Made by a program: the position numbers and the translations under genes
NCBI RefSeq assembly: GCF_004770895.1
Contig: NZ_RQHS01000019.1
Coordinates: 642,213-706,212 of the forward strand
Direction of reading: 5' to 3'
Length of the DNA stretch: 64,000 bases
From: Leptospira dzoumogneensis
GTDB taxonomy: Bacteria; Spirochaetota; Leptospiria; Leptospirales; Leptospiraceae
The notes under the pieces: model-generated
The model's database searches: none
The model's input: only the letters and a program-made list of their open reading frames with translations
Told to the model about the DNA's origin: nothing
Part shown: piece by piece, positions 39,707-48,243 of the stretch
Layout of the letters: every line of letters starts with the position of its first letter
How positions within the stretch are numbered: position 1 is the stretch's first letter

Positions 39707-40849
39707 ATGTTTCGTTTCGTTTCTTTTTCCCGAGTATTGATCCTTTTTTCAGTATTCATTCTACTCATCGCTTGTAATTCAAAAACACCATCCGATTCCA
39801 AGATCATTTCCTTAACCATTCCGGAGTCCGAAGAAAAAAGTCCCGACGTGGTCCTGAAAAAATTGGGAAACCTGGACGAGGATCCCGACCTGGAAGTCTT
39901 TTCCTTGGTCCGTAACGGGACGGAAGAGATCCTTGCAGTTTTCAAAAAACAAAACGGAGAATGGACGCTCAAATCCAAGATAGGATTTAATCTTCTGAAC
40001 ATCGGACCTTTTATTCATGATCCTAAAACTTCTTCTTGGAAAGCGGGAGAAGATGAGAATGCGAAAGAATCCGGCTATGTAGTTAAAAGAATCCTAATGG
40101 AAGAACTTCCCGGAGATTCTTTCAATTCTCTATTTTTAGAAGTTTTAAGTGAAGAACCTCCTTTAGGACTTTTTTCAGTTCCATACGTAATTCGTAAGGG
40201 TGAAAAAGTTTTAGATGGTTTAGCTTCTTTAAAAGACCATCAGTTTTTAGCAAAATCAAAGAGGATCGATTTCTCTTATAATAAAGAAGAGAAAAATCTT
40301 ACCATCTTTCCGAATAATCGTACTTACGCTCAGAATTTTAACTTCAACGGATGGGAATTAGTCCCTGATGTTCCGAGTGTTGCCGCTCCGGGTTTATTAA
40401 GTGTAGAAGCTCCCGCAGAATGGAAAAAGGACGTAACATCCGAGGTCGTGATCTGGTTCAAGAACAGAGGATCTTATTCAGGAACTACTTATATCAGTCT
40501 TTCTTTTCCTCAAGGAGGAAAAGTAGAGATAGACCAAGGCAAAGAAGGATTGAGATATTATTCTCCCGGATCTTCCGTATATTCTTTCGAAAAAAAATAT
40601 ATAAACTCTAAGGTTCCTCTATTAGAAATTACGAAAGAAGGCTGGGCAAGAAATCATAAGTACGGAGTTCGTTTCAAATACACTCCCGAGGCTGATGGTG
40701 TTCCTAATTTACTAGTACGTTCTAGTTCTAAGTCTTATAGGGATACGATCAATCTTCCGACTGATTACAGTTCCGTAAAAACGGAGATAGACCAGCAAGG
40801 TTTCAAAAGTTATCCTCTACCTTTGGTTTCAAGAGGAAAGTCCAAATAA
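39707..40849 (+). CDS. Hypothetical lipoprotein
   Basis: The open frame begins inside the DUF455 gene (TTG 39641). ATG 39707 starts a clean lipoprotein signal, MFRFVSFSRVLILFSVFILL, ending IAC, and I use it (380 residues); ATG 39665 is an alternative. The mature protein is beta-rich. Its middle part (GLLSVEAPAEWKKDVTSEVV and SGTTYISLSFP) looks like an immunoglobulin-like module. No family is recognised. It lies in a tight run of six genes of mixed predicted function. Confidence 0.6.
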   Translation: MFRFVSFSRVLILFSVFILLIACNSKTPSDSKIISLTIPESEEKSPDVVLKKLGNLDEDPDLEVFSLVRNGTEEILAVFKKQNGEWTLKSKIGFNLLNIGPFIHDPKTSSWKAGEDENAKESGYVVKRILMEELPGDSFNSLFLEVLSEEPPLGLFSVPYVIRKGEKVLDGLASLKDHQFLAKSKRIDFSYNKEEKNLTIFPNNRTYAQNFNFNGWELVPDVPSVAAPGLLSVEAPAEWKKDVTSEVVIWFKNRGSYSGTTYISLSFPQGGKVEIDQGKEGLRYYSPGSSVYSFEKKYINSKVPLLEITKEGWARNHKYGVRFKYTPEADGVPNLLVRSSSKSYRDTINLPTDYSSVKTEIDQQGFKSYPLPLVSRGKSK

Positions 40850-40864
40850 TAATCGGATAATATC

Positions 40865-41527
40865 GTGAGTGGTTTCGAAGAACATAAACTTAAACATGCC
40901 AAGGTAGAGGTCGTTAGAGCCCAGGTGGAAAGATTCCGCAAATTTTATGCGGACTATTTTCATCTAGAAGAAACGATCTCTATGGTGGAGTATTTTTTCG
41001 AAACCATTTACAATTTAGACGGCAAGGAAGCTTGGATGCATCTTGCCTTGGACACATACCAAAAAGTAAAAGGTATGATGAAAGAAACCACTAGGGCCAA
41101 TCTAGAAACTCTGATCGAATTGAATAATCTAACAGATCATTTGGATTCCGAAATGGCGCAGCTACTCATCCAAAGAGATTGGGATGGTAAAAAACTTTCT
41201 AGAGAAGAATACGACGATCTATACAAAGCATACGGTCATAAAGAAGAAAGAGAAAAACAGTTAGAGATAGTACTTCATAACCTTAGGACATTCTACGAGC
41301 TAGCTCATAAGCCCATCTCTGCTTATCTGATCCGGCCCGCTAGATTTATGGCATCTTTGTTAGGAGTTTCTCTTTTATTCGAATCAGTGGAGAAGGCGTA
41401 CAACGCAGTTTTACCTGTATCTCCTGAAATTTTTGTTTCTTTTATCGAGCAAGTGGAGAGAAGAGAGTCGGAATATCTAGAGTCGGCTTTCTTAAATGGA
41501 AAGCAGCCTAAGGAGCCGTCTGCTTGA
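40865..41527 (+). CDS. FFLEELY-motif-like helical protein
   Basis: The 220-residue soluble, all-helical protein starts at GTG 40865. The pattern RFRKFYADYF...MVEYFFETIYN at the N-terminus, then LTDHLDSEMAQLL, a YG-KEEREKQLE stretch and RPARFMASLLGVSLLFESVEKAYNAV, resembles the FFLEELY-motif family as I remember it; this is a recollection, not a search. Function is unknown. Its stop overlaps the TTG start of the MotB-like gene, implying coupled translation. Confidence 0.55.
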   Translation: MSGFEEHKLKHAKVEVVRAQVERFRKFYADYFHLEETISMVEYFFETIYNLDGKEAWMHLALDTYQKVKGMMKETTRANLETLIELNNLTDHLDSEMAQLLIQRDWDGKKLSREEYDDLYKAYGHKEEREKQLEIVLHNLRTFYELAHKPISAYLIRPARFMASLLGVSLLFESVEKAYNAVLPVSPEIFVSFIEQVERRESEYLESAFLNGKQPKEPSA

Positions 41528-42252
41528 ACGGAAGATCACGTTTTTCCAGATACAAAAAGTCTGTCGAAGCCGGAGATGAGAACCGGGACAGATGGCTTTT
41601 GACGTATGCGGATATGATCACACTTCTTCTTGGACTTTTTATAATTTTATATTCTATTTCCCAAGTAGACCAAAACAAACTAAAACAAGTTGCCGATTTG
41701 GTCAGAGGCGGATTCGGTTTAGGGGAATCTTTTTTTGAAGGTTCCAATATCACATTAGAAGAAGATCCTTTATTACAACCAAGGACCCAAATGTATCGCT
41801 TCTGGGAAAGGATCTCTTACGCATTAAAGAAACTGAAAGAGAAAACGAAATTATTCATCGGTATCAACGAAACGGAAGAGATCCGTATCCAAGTGTTCGC
41901 ACCATCCTTGGGAGAGGGTGAATTCCATCCTGATGAGGATACCGACTTCACTTTTAAAAAAGTGGCCGAAGTAGCACAAGGTATGGATGTGGATATCACG
42001 TTGAGAGTCCAAGTGCCTTATGCGGAACAAGCAGGACAAGGTTTCAGAAATATTTGGGAATATAATGCCCATCGCGCAGGATTGATCGCAGAGACATTGG
42101 CGGAAAAATATGGGATCTCTAGAGAAAGGCTTTCCGTCCAAGCATATCACGGATTTAGAAAGTTAGGACCGGAGGAAGGTCCCAGCCCGGAAGTAAAAGC
42201 TTCCCAAGAAAGAATAGAAATTATCATTCGTAAACGGGGTAAGGAAGAATAA
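41524..42252 (+). CDS. MotB/OmpA family protein (orphan stator-like)
   Basis: The N-terminus has a single membrane helix, WLLTYADMITLLLGLFIILY, including the Asp of the MotB proton-channel motif (YAD). A C-terminal OmpA-like peptidoglycan-binding domain runs from about 120 to 240 (NIWEYNAHRAGLIAETLAEKYGI, ERLSVQAYHGFRKLGP, RIEIII). MotB proteins form stators with MotA, but no MotA-like gene is adjacent; the FFLEELY-like gene occupies that place. It may pair with a MotA elsewhere or energise another machine. The start is TTG at 41524, overlapping the preceding stop. Confidence 0.8.
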   Translation: MNGRSRFSRYKKSVEAGDENRDRWLLTYADMITLLLGLFIILYSISQVDQNKLKQVADLVRGGFGLGESFFEGSNITLEEDPLLQPRTQMYRFWERISYALKKLKEKTKLFIGINETEEIRIQVFAPSLGEGEFHPDEDTDFTFKKVAEVAQGMDVDITLRVQVPYAEQAGQGFRNIWEYNAHRAGLIAETLAEKYGISRERLSVQAYHGFRKLGPEEGPSPEVKASQERIEIIIRKRGKEE

Positions 42253-42255
42253 GGA

Positions 42256-42717
42256 ATGATCTCTAAAATAAATAAAACTGTAATTCCTTTAGGATTGGTC
42301 CTCGTATTATTAGGAGCGGTCTTTTCATTCGGCTGTTCCAAAAAAAGGAAAGTTCCGGCCGCTGTAGAATCGGTATGGAAAGCGGATCAGAATGGAGTCG
42401 AGAATTCCAACGGCTTTGCATGGGTTTCCAAGTATTGTGAGAAGGTCAGACAATGTGCGGATGGCGACATGAAAACCTTAAATCCGGACTCGGAAGCGAT
42501 TCTAGAGAAAAGACTAAGAAAGGATTTTTGTTTAGAAAAATTTAAAGAATCCAAAGTGTATACATTAGCTGCTCAAGAACCTAAATTGGTTATTGATAGG
42601 ACTATTTCCTGTTTGAAGTCGGCAACGGAAGCGGACTGCTCTTTGATCAAAAAAGGAGTTTCTGAACTTTCGGAAGATTGTAAGTGGTTACAAACTCTTC
42701 AAAACTCTAAAGAGTAA
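42256..42717 (+). CDS. Small Cys-rich lipoprotein
   Basis: The 153-residue protein has a lipoprotein signal ending FSFGC (Cys27) followed by SKKRK. The mature part contains six further Cys (YCEKVRQC, DFC, ISC, ADC, EDC), suggesting disulfides in the periplasm or on the surface. I do not recognise the family. It begins four bases after the MotB-like stop and is the last gene of this run. Confidence 0.65.
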   Translation: MISKINKTVIPLGLVLVLLGAVFSFGCSKKRKVPAAVESVWKADQNGVENSNGFAWVSKYCEKVRQCADGDMKTLNPDSEAILEKRLRKDFCLEKFKESKVYTLAAQEPKLVIDRTISCLKSATEADCSLIKKGVSELSEDCKWLQTLQNSKE

Positions 42718-42726
42718 AAATATAAA

Positions 42727-42755
42727 GGTCTATAAAAGACCCGGGTTATAAACCC
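42727..42755. repeat. Two small adjacent hairpins
   Basis: GGTC/GACC (42727-42741) and GGGTT/AACCC (42743-42755) could form short stems after the lipoprotein gene. No T run follows, so this is only a weak terminator candidate. Confidence 0.35.
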
Positions 42756-42798
42756 AACCGTGGACTAAAGATACGATCTGAATTTTCGGAGGCGAACC

Positions 42799-43794
42799 TT
42801 GCTCAGAGGTATCAAAAGACTGAATCGATACGAGAAAAGATTGCTCAGGATCGCAAAACTGGGCGGCAAACTCGTAAAAATCAACCAAGCAGGTTTTTCT
42901 AGACGGACGGATGAGGGTTTTCGTTTTCCGATCTATAGTTTGGAAATAGGGACCAAAGAAGGTCTGGAAAAACATCCTGTGGGAATTACTGCAGGTGTTC
43001 ATGGATTGGAAACTATAGGGATCCAGATCCTGATCGATTTTTTGGAATATATCATTAGCCCCAAATCCACGGGCTTTCTTCCTGAATTAAAAAAAGGTAA
43101 ATTAGGATTAGTTGTTATTCCAATCGTGAATCCCGGAGGAGTTGCCGGAAAGACCAGAGCGAATCCCGGAGGAGTGGATCTAATGAGAAACTCAGGCATA
43201 GATGCGGAAAAACCTCTTCCTTTTTTTGGGGGCCAAAAGTTCTCCAATAAACTTCCTTATTTTAGAGGACATGGATTAGAACCTGAATCCCGAACACTCT
43301 CCAGAACCGTTTTCGAAAAATTCTTCCATGTACAGGATTCTATATTGCCTGTTTTAGATCTTCATTCCGGCTTTGGAACGGTGGATAATGTATGGTGGCC
43401 TTATGCTTATACTCATAGACCTTGCACGGATACCGTTTTATACGAAAAGATCGCTTCTCACTTTAAGGATCATTGCGGTCATATCAATTTTGCTTACGGT
43501 CCTCAGAGTGCGAGTTATACTACTCATGGAGATCTTTGGGATAAATTTTACGATCATTACCAAGAATTGTATTCAGAACAAGAGAATTGGAATTCTAAAT
43601 TTCTTCCTTTAACATTGGAAGTAGGGACTTGGTCCGATATCAAAGAAGAACCTATGAAGTTGTTTTCTAAAAAAGGGATTTTTAGACCGGCCGAGCATAA
43701 TAAGAGCGAGGTTCTAACTAGATACAGAGGATTTTTAAGGGACTTCGTACGATTGGGTTTAACAAAACCGAAAGATTGGACAGACGCCCAGTAA
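42799..43794 (+). CDS. M14/succinylglutamate desuccinylase-like zinc carboxypeptidase family protein
   Basis: The 331-residue protein has zinc-ligand motifs of the M14/aspartoacylase superfamily: GVHGLETIG (HxxE), VNPGGVAGKTRANPGG, DLHSGFGTVD (third ligand His) and LTLEVGTWSD with a catalytic-type Glu. The start is TTG at 42799, supported by GGAGG six bases upstream; no ATG fits. Bacterial members act on peptidoglycan-derived peptides or acylated amino acids. No signal peptide is seen, so a cytoplasmic amidase or peptidase is likely. The gene converges on the sigma factor gene. Confidence 0.75.
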   Translation: MLRGIKRLNRYEKRLLRIAKLGGKLVKINQAGFSRRTDEGFRFPIYSLEIGTKEGLEKHPVGITAGVHGLETIGIQILIDFLEYIISPKSTGFLPELKKGKLGLVVIPIVNPGGVAGKTRANPGGVDLMRNSGIDAEKPLPFFGGQKFSNKLPYFRGHGLEPESRTLSRTVFEKFFHVQDSILPVLDLHSGFGTVDNVWWPYAYTHRPCTDTVLYEKIASHFKDHCGHINFAYGPQSASYTTHGDLWDKFYDHYQELYSEQENWNSKFLPLTLEVGTWSDIKEEPMKLFSKKGIFRPAEHNKSEVLTRYRGFLRDFVRLGLTKPKDWTDAQ

Positions 43795-43816
43795 TTTTCT
43801 CGGTGTTTAAGGAATA

Positions 43817-44635
43817 TTAAGAAGGTCCCAGCTTTTCTAAAATTTCTTTGGGAGTTTCGTAAATCCCTTGGCTTTTATAGATCCAGGCAAGTCGATCCAG
43901 TTCTTTTAAATGTTCTAATACTTTAGAATCTTCTAAATTCGGGCTTTTCTTTTTTAGTTTTTTAAGCTCGGTAAAGAAAGAAACATTGTCTCTGTTCCGA
44001 TTTAAAAGATGCCCCGACAATCCTATACAAGGGCAAGCCTTATTATTATCGATCCACATCCCGCATTCTTTGGATAAAAACTCGGAAAGTTTCTTTTTGG
44101 ATCTAGAAAGTTTTTGGCGGAAGTTTTCGGAACTGATACTTAAAATTTCGGCTCCTTCTTCGCTGCTCATACCGTAAACCGAGGACAGAACGAATACTAT
44201 CCTATCCGCCGAATTCAATTTTAATAAAACTGCATGTACGCAGCCGAATCGGATCTCTTCTTCTAAAATTTTATCTTCTACTTGGTCTTCTAAAGAGATC
44301 GAGTTAGGTTTTGCCAAATATTCTTGGCGGATCCTGCTCAAATAAACGATATTCTTAGGTCTTTTGACGGTGAGAAGATGATTGCTTGCGATAGAATATA
44401 CCCAAGTAGTGAACTTACTCTCGAATCTAAATCCGGAAAGTTTATTAGAAATTTTGAATAAGATCTCTTGGGTGGCATCTTCCGCTTCCTGAGGATCCCA
44501 TAACATTCTTAAGGAAAGATTGAAGATATAGTCTTGGATCTTTTCCAAAAGGGTTTCCATCGCTCTAGGTCTTCCCTCTAGAGCGATTCGGATCGTATCC
44601 GTAAACTCGTCTTGTATCGTTACGGATTTTTCCAT
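43817..44635 (-). CDS. ECF-type RNA polymerase sigma factor with Cys-containing C-terminal extension
   Basis: The 272-residue protein has sigma region 2 (LEKIQDYIFNLSLRMLWDPQEAEDATQEILFKI...FTTWVYSIASNHL) and region 4 (LNSADRIVFVLSSVYGMSSEEGAEILSISSENFRQKLSRSKKKL). After region 4 a stretch KECGMWIDNNKACPC recalls the CG-NP-NPCRC motif of some ECF sigma factors. About 70 further residues follow. No anti-sigma gene is adjacent; the gene starts one base after the stop of an NTF2/SnoaL-like gene. The Cys cluster could bind metal or sense redox state. Confidence 0.85.
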   Translation of the reverse strand: MEKSVTIQDEFTDTIRIALEGRPRAMETLLEKIQDYIFNLSLRMLWDPQEAEDATQEILFKISNKLSGFRFESKFTTWVYSIASNHLLTVKRPKNIVYLSRIRQEYLAKPNSISLEDQVEDKILEEEIRFGCVHAVLLKLNSADRIVFVLSSVYGMSSEEGAEILSISSENFRQKLSRSKKKLSEFLSKECGMWIDNNKACPCIGLSGHLLNRNRDNVSFFTELKKLKKKSPNLEDSKVLEHLKELDRLAWIYKSQGIYETPKEILEKLGPS

Positions 44636-44636
44636 T

Positions 44637-45119
44637 CTAAGCTTTGATCCCTTTTTTCCTAAGATAATGTTCCAAATTTCTGGCGGCTTCCGATCTTACC
44701 TTTCCTTGGACTAAAGGTGACCATCCCAAAAGAACTCCGGGAGCGCCTAAAGCCATTCTGGTCCATTTCCAGAGTGGAAATCTATCCTTTTGTTTAATCA
44801 CTTTTCCGTTTTTAAATTGGAATTCGGATCTGATATGGTTCTGGACTTGCCTTCCTGTTTTTGAGAATAGATAAGTTGCCACCCAGTACGCGGTCCCTGT
44901 TTCAGCACTAGCGTTCGCTTCGACTAGTTCTATTGTTGCATTCGGGTCCATTCTTTCTAAAAGCATGGACCACATTCCTGGTACTGCCCCGCCTTTTAAC
45001 TTCGGAAATACAGGATCTGAAAATTCGACGTCTTGTGAATAGAAGTCTGCAATACTTGCAGAGTTTCTTGAATGAAAACTTTTATAAAAGTCTCTGATTT
45101 TGGCTTCGTTTGGATGCAT
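44637..45119 (-). CDS. NTF2/SnoaL-like protein coupled to the sigma factor
   Basis: The 160-residue protein has the NTF2-like fold pattern: IRDFYKSFHSRNSASIADFYSQDVEFSDPVF at the N-terminus and IRSEFQFKNGKVIKQKDRF further on. Some ECF sigma factors carry a fused SnoaL-like C-terminal domain that controls activity; here a free NTF2-like protein is made from the same transcript, which suggests a similar role in trans. A good ribosome site (AAGGA) precedes the ATG. A structured leader with terminator lies upstream. Confidence 0.7.
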   Translation of the reverse strand: MHPNEAKIRDFYKSFHSRNSASIADFYSQDVEFSDPVFPKLKGGAVPGMWSMLLERMDPNATIELVEANASAETGTAYWVATYLFSKTGRQVQNHIRSEFQFKNGKVIKQKDRFPLWKWTRMALGAPGVLLGWSPLVQGKVRSEAARNLEHYLRKKGIKA

Positions 45120-45203
45120 TTGAATATCCTTTTTTGATTTCGCATAATAGGATCGAATTTGCGGATTTAGTGTGACTGGATTTCGGAAGAATTTTTAGAA
45201 AAA

Positions 45204-45231
45204 GATAAAAAAAGGCCCGCGGATGCGGGCC
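45204..45231 (-). terminator. Rho-independent terminator 85 bp before the NTF2-sigma operon
   Basis: On the minus strand GGCCCGC-ATCC-GCGGGCC is followed by seven T. The stem is perfect (seven G/C pairs, four-base loop). It lies upstream of, not after, a minus-strand gene, so it ends either a small RNA or a regulated leader. Confidence 0.85.
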
Positions 45232-45390
45232 TGAAAATCATTCGGACAAGCGGATTAAACTCGTCCGAGGCAAGGCGAATAGAAAACGCCGTGTTGGCGT
45301 TGGTGTTAACTCCAGTTAACGTATGAGTTAAGTGATAACTCCTACTGGAGAGTAACGTTTCAATAATATACTAAATAGATCCGGAAATCG
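45204..45390 (-). ncRNA. Candidate structured leader RNA or small RNA
   Basis: Inverted repeats cluster here: CTCCAGT/ACTGGAG (45310-45316 with 45344-45350) enclosing GAGTTA/TAACTC (45325-45341), GTTAAC/GTTAAC (45305-45320), AACGCC/GGCGTT (45285-45301), GGCG/CGCC (45274-45290) and CGGAC/GTCCG (45243-45267). A perfect terminator ends it. Some stems exclude each other, as in a switch. It resembles no riboswitch I know. Since it lies upstream of the NTF2-sigma operon in the same orientation, it may be an attenuator; it may also be an independent small RNA. The 5' end is a guess. Confidence 0.5.
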
Positions 45391-45459
45391 TTCGGAATTA
45401 TATACATGAACGTTTTTTGTTTGCACCTAATTGAATTACGAAAAAATGTTTTTTAACGC

Positions 45460-47058
45460 ATGATCCGAATTTCGTTTTTTTTTCTCGTTCTTATTTCGAG
45501 TTTCGGTTCCATCTTCGCAAAAGAACTTCCGTTCATTCTAAAAGCAAATGAACATAATAAAAACATTACGCCCGAACTTTATCTTTGGGAAAAAACCGAT
45601 ACTGAAAATATTCCTCCACCTATAAATCAAAACGACGGTTGGAAAAAAACTAGATCAAACGCCTTAAATTTCAATTTTTCTAAAAGATCGTATTGGTTAA
45701 AATTCAGAATTCAATTTCGCGAAGAAATTCGTGAAAATCTTTACTTCGTAATTCGATGGAAGGCTCACGATTTAGCTGAATTGTATACCCCAAATGGGGT
45801 AACTCCAATCCAGAGAGTAGGAGATACATTATCAAAAAGTAATTGGCCTGTAAAAAATATTCTCTATCCAACCTTACTCTTACAAGGAGAACCAGGCGAA
45901 GAAAAAGAATTTATCGTTCGGATCAAATCGGAATCCATTATGTCATTTCCGATCGAGATCATGGATGAGGCCGGCCTAAGAGCCAATCTTGCGGTTGAAA
46001 CTGGAGTATTTTCACTTTCCGCATGCTTATACGGGATGCTGATCCTGGTCGCTTTATTATACTATAGGGCGACGGAATATAAGGAATTCCTACTATATAC
46101 CTGCTATGCTTTCTGTATGGGAGCTTCTTACGATGTAAATTACGGAAATGCGATAGAGCTTTTCTGGGAAGATTCCCCTCTTGGGGCCGAAAAAGTGAAT
46201 TACTTTTTCTTTAATTTAGGAGGGTTATTCGGATTCCAGTTTATTCGAAAATTTTTGGAAACGGAGAAATTTCTGCCTTGGGTGGATCGGATCTTATTCT
46301 TTTTTTCCGTTATTCTAGGCCTTACACTTCCACTCATTTTTACGATGGAAACCATTGCGTATTTGACTCTGACCAATGAGATCATATATTCCATTTCTAT
46401 TCCTTTAATTTTGATCTCAGGGATCTATCTGCGAGGAAGGGGAAACCGCAAATTAAACCTGTTTTTGGTCTCTTGGGGTATGTATATGACCCTGGGATAT
46501 ATTAGTATTTTTTACTATATGGGATTTTTGGAATACGGGTTTTTTACCGTTTATTCAGTGCCACTTTTCTTTCCAGCGGACCTTCTCATTCTTCTCTATA
46601 ATATTATACAAAAGTATTCTCAAAATCTGGAGGAGAAGAACAGCCTTTTGGAGACTCTTAGGGGTTTTATAAATAAACCTAGATATGCTCGTTCTAAAAT
46701 ATCCGGTTTGGACGTGGACGAATCCCTGAATGCTTTGGAACATCTGATGAGCACAGAGAAATTATTCGCAGAGGAAGAAGTTACGATCCAAATGCTCGCT
46801 TCTAAGATCGGATTAAGCACTCACCAATTGTCGGAACTCTTGAATTCTAGGCTTGGAATGGGATTTGCCGCTTATTTGAATTCTAAAAGGATAGAAGAAG
46901 CTAAACTTCTCCTGAAAAACGATACTGAAGACAATATTTTGAATATTGCATTTGCAGTCGGTTTCGGTTCTAAAACTTCTTTTAATGTGGAGTTTAAGAA
47001 GGCGACGGGTCTTACTCCTAAACAATACAAAAGTTTCGTTCAGAAAGCGGTTTTATAG
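45460..47058 (+). CDS. Membrane-bound AraC-family regulator with 7TM-DISM sensor
   Basis: A 532-residue one-component regulator. A signal peptide (residues 1-20) precedes an extracytoplasmic 7TMR-DISMED2-like beta domain (about 30-170; SYWLKFRIQF, LYFVIRWKAHDLAELY). Seven membrane helices follow (about 180-390). A cytoplasmic C-terminal AraC DNA-binding domain ends the protein (VTIQMLASKIGLSTHQLSELLNSRLGMGFAAYLNSKRIEEAKLLL...FGSKTSFNVEFKKATGLTPKQY). Leptospires often fuse 7TM-DISM to signalling outputs. The ligand, probably a carbohydrate or small molecule, is unknown. The stop overlaps the convergent aminotransferase gene by six bases. Confidence 0.87.
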   Translation: MIRISFFFLVLISSFGSIFAKELPFILKANEHNKNITPELYLWEKTDTENIPPPINQNDGWKKTRSNALNFNFSKRSYWLKFRIQFREEIRENLYFVIRWKAHDLAELYTPNGVTPIQRVGDTLSKSNWPVKNILYPTLLLQGEPGEEKEFIVRIKSESIMSFPIEIMDEAGLRANLAVETGVFSLSACLYGMLILVALLYYRATEYKEFLLYTCYAFCMGASYDVNYGNAIELFWEDSPLGAEKVNYFFFNLGGLFGFQFIRKFLETEKFLPWVDRILFFFSVILGLTLPLIFTMETIAYLTLTNEIIYSISIPLILISGIYLRGRGNRKLNLFLVSWGMYMTLGYISIFYYMGFLEYGFFTVYSVPLFFPADLLILLYNIIQKYSQNLEEKNSLLETLRGFINKPRYARSKISGLDVDESLNALEHLMSTEKLFAEEEVTIQMLASKIGLSTHQLSELLNSRLGMGFAAYLNSKRIEEAKLLLKNDTEDNILNIAFAVGFGSKTSFNVEFKKATGLTPKQYKSFVQKAVL

Positions 47059-48234
47059 GAAAGTTGAGATTTTTTCCAAACCGGACTGGAACGATTCAGT
47101 TTCAACGATTAAACTAATCACGATATTTCCCTGATCTTCTTCAAACCCGAACATGGAACCCGGGTGAACGAGTACTTTCTCTTTTTCTAATAATCTAAAG
47201 CAGAATTCTTCATCGTTTAAGAAAGAATCGGATTGTAGTACGGCGTACCATCCTCCTTTTGGAGATGCGTAAACGATAGAAGGATGAGAAGAATAGGAAC
47301 TTTCCAAGACCTGAAGATTTCTGCGTATTCTTCTAAGCACCTGGCTTTGGATCATATTTCTCCATTGGAATAATTCAGGAAGAGCCAGCTGTATTGGAGT
47401 TCCGACAGACAAGTAAGTATCTGCGATTATCTCTAATCTTTCCTTACATTCTTTTTTCCAACTTGTAGGACCTCCAACATGGATCCAAGAGAGTTTCATT
47501 TGGGGAAGTGCAAGTATCTTAGAGATCCCATTCACCACAAACACAGGAAAATCCGTATGAAAGAAATCGATTTGGTCCCGGTTTTCTTCATGAAGATAAT
47601 CTGAGAATACTTCATCCAAGACCAACGCTATCCTTTTAGTCTTGGCTAAAGTTTTCAGTTTTTCGAATTCTTCCAAGCTAAGTATGTTACCGGTCGGATT
47701 ATTCGGAGAAACTAAGAACAAGATCTTAGTTTTATTAGTGATCTTAGAGTTTAAATTTTCAAAATCTATTTTCCAACCGGAGCTTTGGTCCAGTTGATAA
47801 GAATTAAATTCTACACCATCCAGTAAGGATAAAAATTCGAAGAGCGGGTACCCGGGAGAAGGGATAAGAACTTCTTCCCCCGGGTTGCATAATAACTTTA
47901 TTAAATAGGAATATGCTTCGGAGGAAGAGGATGTCAGAAACAGATCTTCTTCCGAGATTGTATGGCCTTTTTCTTTATAATAACTTACGATCGATTTTCT
48001 GGCCTCAAGCGTACCTTTAGGATCCGGATCATATTCCATACTTTCCTGTTTTTCCAGAGAATGTAATATTGCTTCTCTAGGATAAACAAGTCCTACTTTT
48101 GTTGGATTAGAAATTGTAAGATCGATCCAGTCTTGTCCTGATCTCTTAAAAGACTCTAAAAGAGAATATAGATCATTCTCCCCTGGAATGAATTCGAATC
48201 GATCGCTAAAGCGAGGAGAGTTTTCCGAATCCAT
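47053..48234 (-). CDS. Class I/II PLP-dependent aminotransferase
   Basis: The 393-residue protein is a fold-type I aminotransferase. SSSSEAYSYLIKLL and the substrate/cofactor block VSPNNPTGN are present, VLDEVFSDYL holds the PLP-binding Asp, and the Schiff-base lysine is probably in VNGISKILALPQMK. The sequence resembles aspartate/alanine-type aminotransferases, but the specificity is not clear. It is nine bases downstream of the DUF2905 gene. Its end overlaps the AraC-type gene by six bases on the other strand. Confidence 0.85.
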   Translation of the reverse strand: MDSENSPRFSDRFEFIPGENDLYSLLESFKRSGQDWIDLTISNPTKVGLVYPREAILHSLEKQESMEYDPDPKGTLEARKSIVSYYKEKGHTISEEDLFLTSSSSEAYSYLIKLLCNPGEEVLIPSPGYPLFEFLSLLDGVEFNSYQLDQSSGWKIDFENLNSKITNKTKILFLVSPNNPTGNILSLEEFEKLKTLAKTKRIALVLDEVFSDYLHEENRDQIDFFHTDFPVFVVNGISKILALPQMKLSWIHVGGPTSWKKECKERLEIIADTYLSVGTPIQLALPELFQWRNMIQSQVLRRIRRNLQVLESSYSSHPSIVYASPKGGWYAVLQSDSFLNDEEFCFRLLEKEKVLVHPGSMFGFEEDQGNIVISLIVETESFQSGLEKISTFL

Positions 48235-48243
48235 ACGTTTTTC

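Larger units (their letters stand above)
45120..45459. other. Intergenic region with structured RNA leader
   Basis: This 340-bp gap between the minus-strand NTF2-sigma operon and the plus-strand AraC-type gene contains a dense set of inverted repeats and a minus-strand terminator (45204-45350). TATAAT on the minus strand at 45402-45397 is a candidate -10 box for that RNA. The plus-strand promoter was not identified. Confidence 0.55.

Noticed and set aside
45204..45320. Short minus-strand reading frame through the structured region
   Set aside because: A frame of about 38 codons can be read, but it runs through the terminator, has no start with ribosome site, and its sequence is better explained by RNA stems.
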